A stretch of 15,336 nt of DNA. Source: Paratractidigestivibacter sp963649365 (lineage in GTDB: Bacteria > Actinomycetota > Coriobacteriia > Coriobacteriales > Atopobiaceae). Each line of letters starts with the position of its first letter. The first letter of the stretch is position 1. The position numbers were made by a program, and so were the translations under genes. The stretch covers positions 1 through 15,336 of the forward strand of contig CAVJHQ010000055.1 of NCBI GenBank assembly GCA_963649365.1, written 5' to 3'. The notes under the pieces are model-generated. The model saw only the letters and a program-made list of their open reading frames with translations. It searched no databases and was not told the DNA's origin. Below are positions 14,054-15,336 of this stretch, piece after piece.

Positions 14054-15336
14054 ATGTTTTGTCCTGAGTGTGGGACCGAGAACCCCGAAGGTAAGCGCTT
14101 CTGCAGGGAGTGCGGTGCCCAGTTGAATGCTGAGACCAAGCCCGAGGCCAAACTCGAGGCCAAACCAGAGCCCGAGCCCAAGCCGGTGAATAAACGGACC
14201 ATTGTCGCAGCTGTCGTGCTTGCAGCCGTGGTCGTTTGCGGCGCCGGCGCATGCCTATTCTTCTCGGGGTCTCTAACCGGCATGTTTGCCGCACCCGACA
14301 CGGCGGGGGCACCCCGCGCGTCAGAAATCGTTCTCTCCGAGATTGAGAACGAGAAGCTGCGCAATTATCTCTCCTCAAAGGCCGACGAGAACGGGGACGG
14401 CACCATTTCCGTGCAGGAGGCCGAAAAGGTTACGAAGTTTGGTGACGTGGATGGCTCCAGTCTTGTGACGGATGAGGGCCTCTCTGATCTCGGCATCATC
14501 GACTACGGCTTTCTTGCGAATTTTCCTAATGTTGAGGTCATAGTCAGCGAAAAGAACCAGGCCGCTTCGCTTGACGTGAGCGGCTTTTCGAAACTCAAGA
14601 CGCTTGTTTGTGGGGATGGCGGGTTAATTCACCTCAAGGCGAGCGGATGCGAAAATCTATTAAACCTTGATTGCTCCGGTTCGCAGGTCTCTACTTTAGA
14701 TGTGAGCAATGACCCCGCATTGGAGTATCTGGACTGCTCGTTCAACAACATCGAATCGCTCGATATTGTTGGCAGCGATGGCTTGGCGTACCTTGAATGC
14801 AGCGACAATCGGTTGGTTTCTTTGGATGTGTCGGGCTTCTGCAATCTAAGCTACCTAGACTGTTCGGGTAACAAGCTCACCTCGCTTAAGCTTTCGCCTT
14901 CGCTTGAGTCACTAATTTGTGTTGGCAACCGATTGGCCAACCTTGATTTCAGCGGCTGCAGCAAGCTTGGCGCCATCTGGTTCGACTCAGGAATTGAGTT
15001 TGGCAAAGCCGCCGATGTAGAAACCATGGTTAGAAAGAATCTCTCGGCGCTTGCCCTGGAGTACCTCTTCTGCCTAAACGAAAATACGGCGATCGTTAAT
15101 GCCGACCGTAGTGTCTTTTGGAACTGCACTACTCCTGAATTCGCTTTACGTCTCGTGCATGTGGCGCTTGGGCCTGGCTTGAGCGGCTATGGTCTCGGAT
15201 GGTATGGCGCGGATGGGCAATTCGCCGGCGAGCTCGAGGGCGCAGGCGCGGCTTTGGGAACCTCCGGCAACTCAATAAGCGACAAGAACCTCAGAAAGGT
15301 GCTCGCTTCTTTCTCAGGGACTTCCTCTGTTGCCCT
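14054..15336 (+). CDS. Zinc-ribbon surface protein with EF-hand loop and cysteine-ladder LRR (3' end missing)
   Basis: At least 427 residues are open to the window edge. Order of parts: zinc ribbon with Cys3, Cys6, Cys17 and Cys20 (MFCPECGTEN...FCRECG); a linker with Glu-Pro-Lys repeats (30-45); one membrane helix (49-72); an EF-hand-like calcium loop DENGDGTISVQE (111-122) with Asp/Asn at 1, 3 and 5 and Glu at 12; then seven leucine-rich repeats (169-313). The repeats are 21 residues, one being 19, and carry Cys at 186, 207, 228, 249, 270 and 289, a cysteine ladder like that known in Listeria InlJ. A region without recognised motif follows (314 on). The LRR part should be outside the cell and may bind a ligand or cell. 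The ATG has GGGAGG upstream, 15 bases after the previous gene. It is cut by the window, not broken. Confidence 0.85.
   Translation, partial: MFCPECGTENPEGKRFCRECGAQLNAETKPEAKLEAKPEPEPKPVNKRTIVAAVVLAAVVVCGAGACLFFSGSLTGMFAAPDTAGAPRASEIVLSEIENEKLRNYLSSKADENGDGTISVQEAEKVTKFGDVDGSSLVTDEGLSDLGIIDYGFLANFPNVEVIVSEKNQAASLDVSGFSKLKTLVCGDGGLIHLKASGCENLLNLDCSGSQVSTLDVSNDPALEYLDCSFNNIESLDIVGSDGLAYLECSDNRLVSLDVSGFCNLSYLDCSGNKLTSLKLSPSLESLICVGNRLANLDFSGCSKLGAIWFDSGIEFGKAADVETMVRKNLSALALEYLFCLNENTAIVNADRSVFWNCTTPEFALRLVHVALGPGLSGYGLGWYGADGQFAGELEGAGAALGTSGNSISDKNLRKVLASFSGTSSVA

Overview
The window looks like chromosomal DNA from a high-GC actinobacterium. The most likely class is Coriobacteriia (Collinsella/Olsenella-like gut bacteria). 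This is an inference from the gatCAB operon, the AgrC-like kinases beside a LytTR regulator, the many MFCPxCG zinc-ribbon membrane proteins and the strongly G/C-biased codons. No rRNA, tRNA or marker gene is present to fix the species.

Layout. 1-352 (minus) is the start of sufC, the Fe-S assembly ATPase. It is transcribed away from a 374-bp divergent spacer rich in inverted and tandem repeats. 727-1977 encodes an MFS transporter and 2162-3166 a BASS-family (bile acid:sodium symporter-like) transporter. 3305-6776 is a tightly overlapping gatC-gatA-gatB operon for tRNA-dependent amidotransferase; its GatB carries an unusual insert of about 65 residues. 6883-9707 is a two-component locus: a GHKL sensor protein, a LytTR response regulator and a second sensor protein. 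The regulator is preceded by an array of 9-10 bp direct repeats at exact 21-bp spacing, which I read as LytTR binding sites. The two sensors are complementary: the first has the ATP-binding domain but no recognisable phosphoacceptor His, while the second has an HDARNH phosphoacceptor motif but stops before any ATP-binding domain.

From about 9.75 kb to the end the base composition drops and the window becomes accessory-like. Two divergent units lie here. The minus-strand pair is a zinc-ribbon membrane protein (10343-11641) followed 10 nt later by a small acidic protein that resembles a highly diverged MraZ (9751-10332). The plus-strand operon has four genes (11881 to beyond the window end). 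All four, plus the minus-strand one, begin with the same cytoplasmic zinc ribbon (Cys3, Cys6, Cys17, Cys20) joined to different membrane or extracytoplasmic parts: two are paralogous four-helix proteins, one has a long helical linker plus membrane helices, and the last has one membrane helix, an EF-hand-like calcium loop and a cysteine-ladder leucine-rich repeat domain. The five shared N-termini in one locus are the most system-like feature of the window. Their function is unknown to me.
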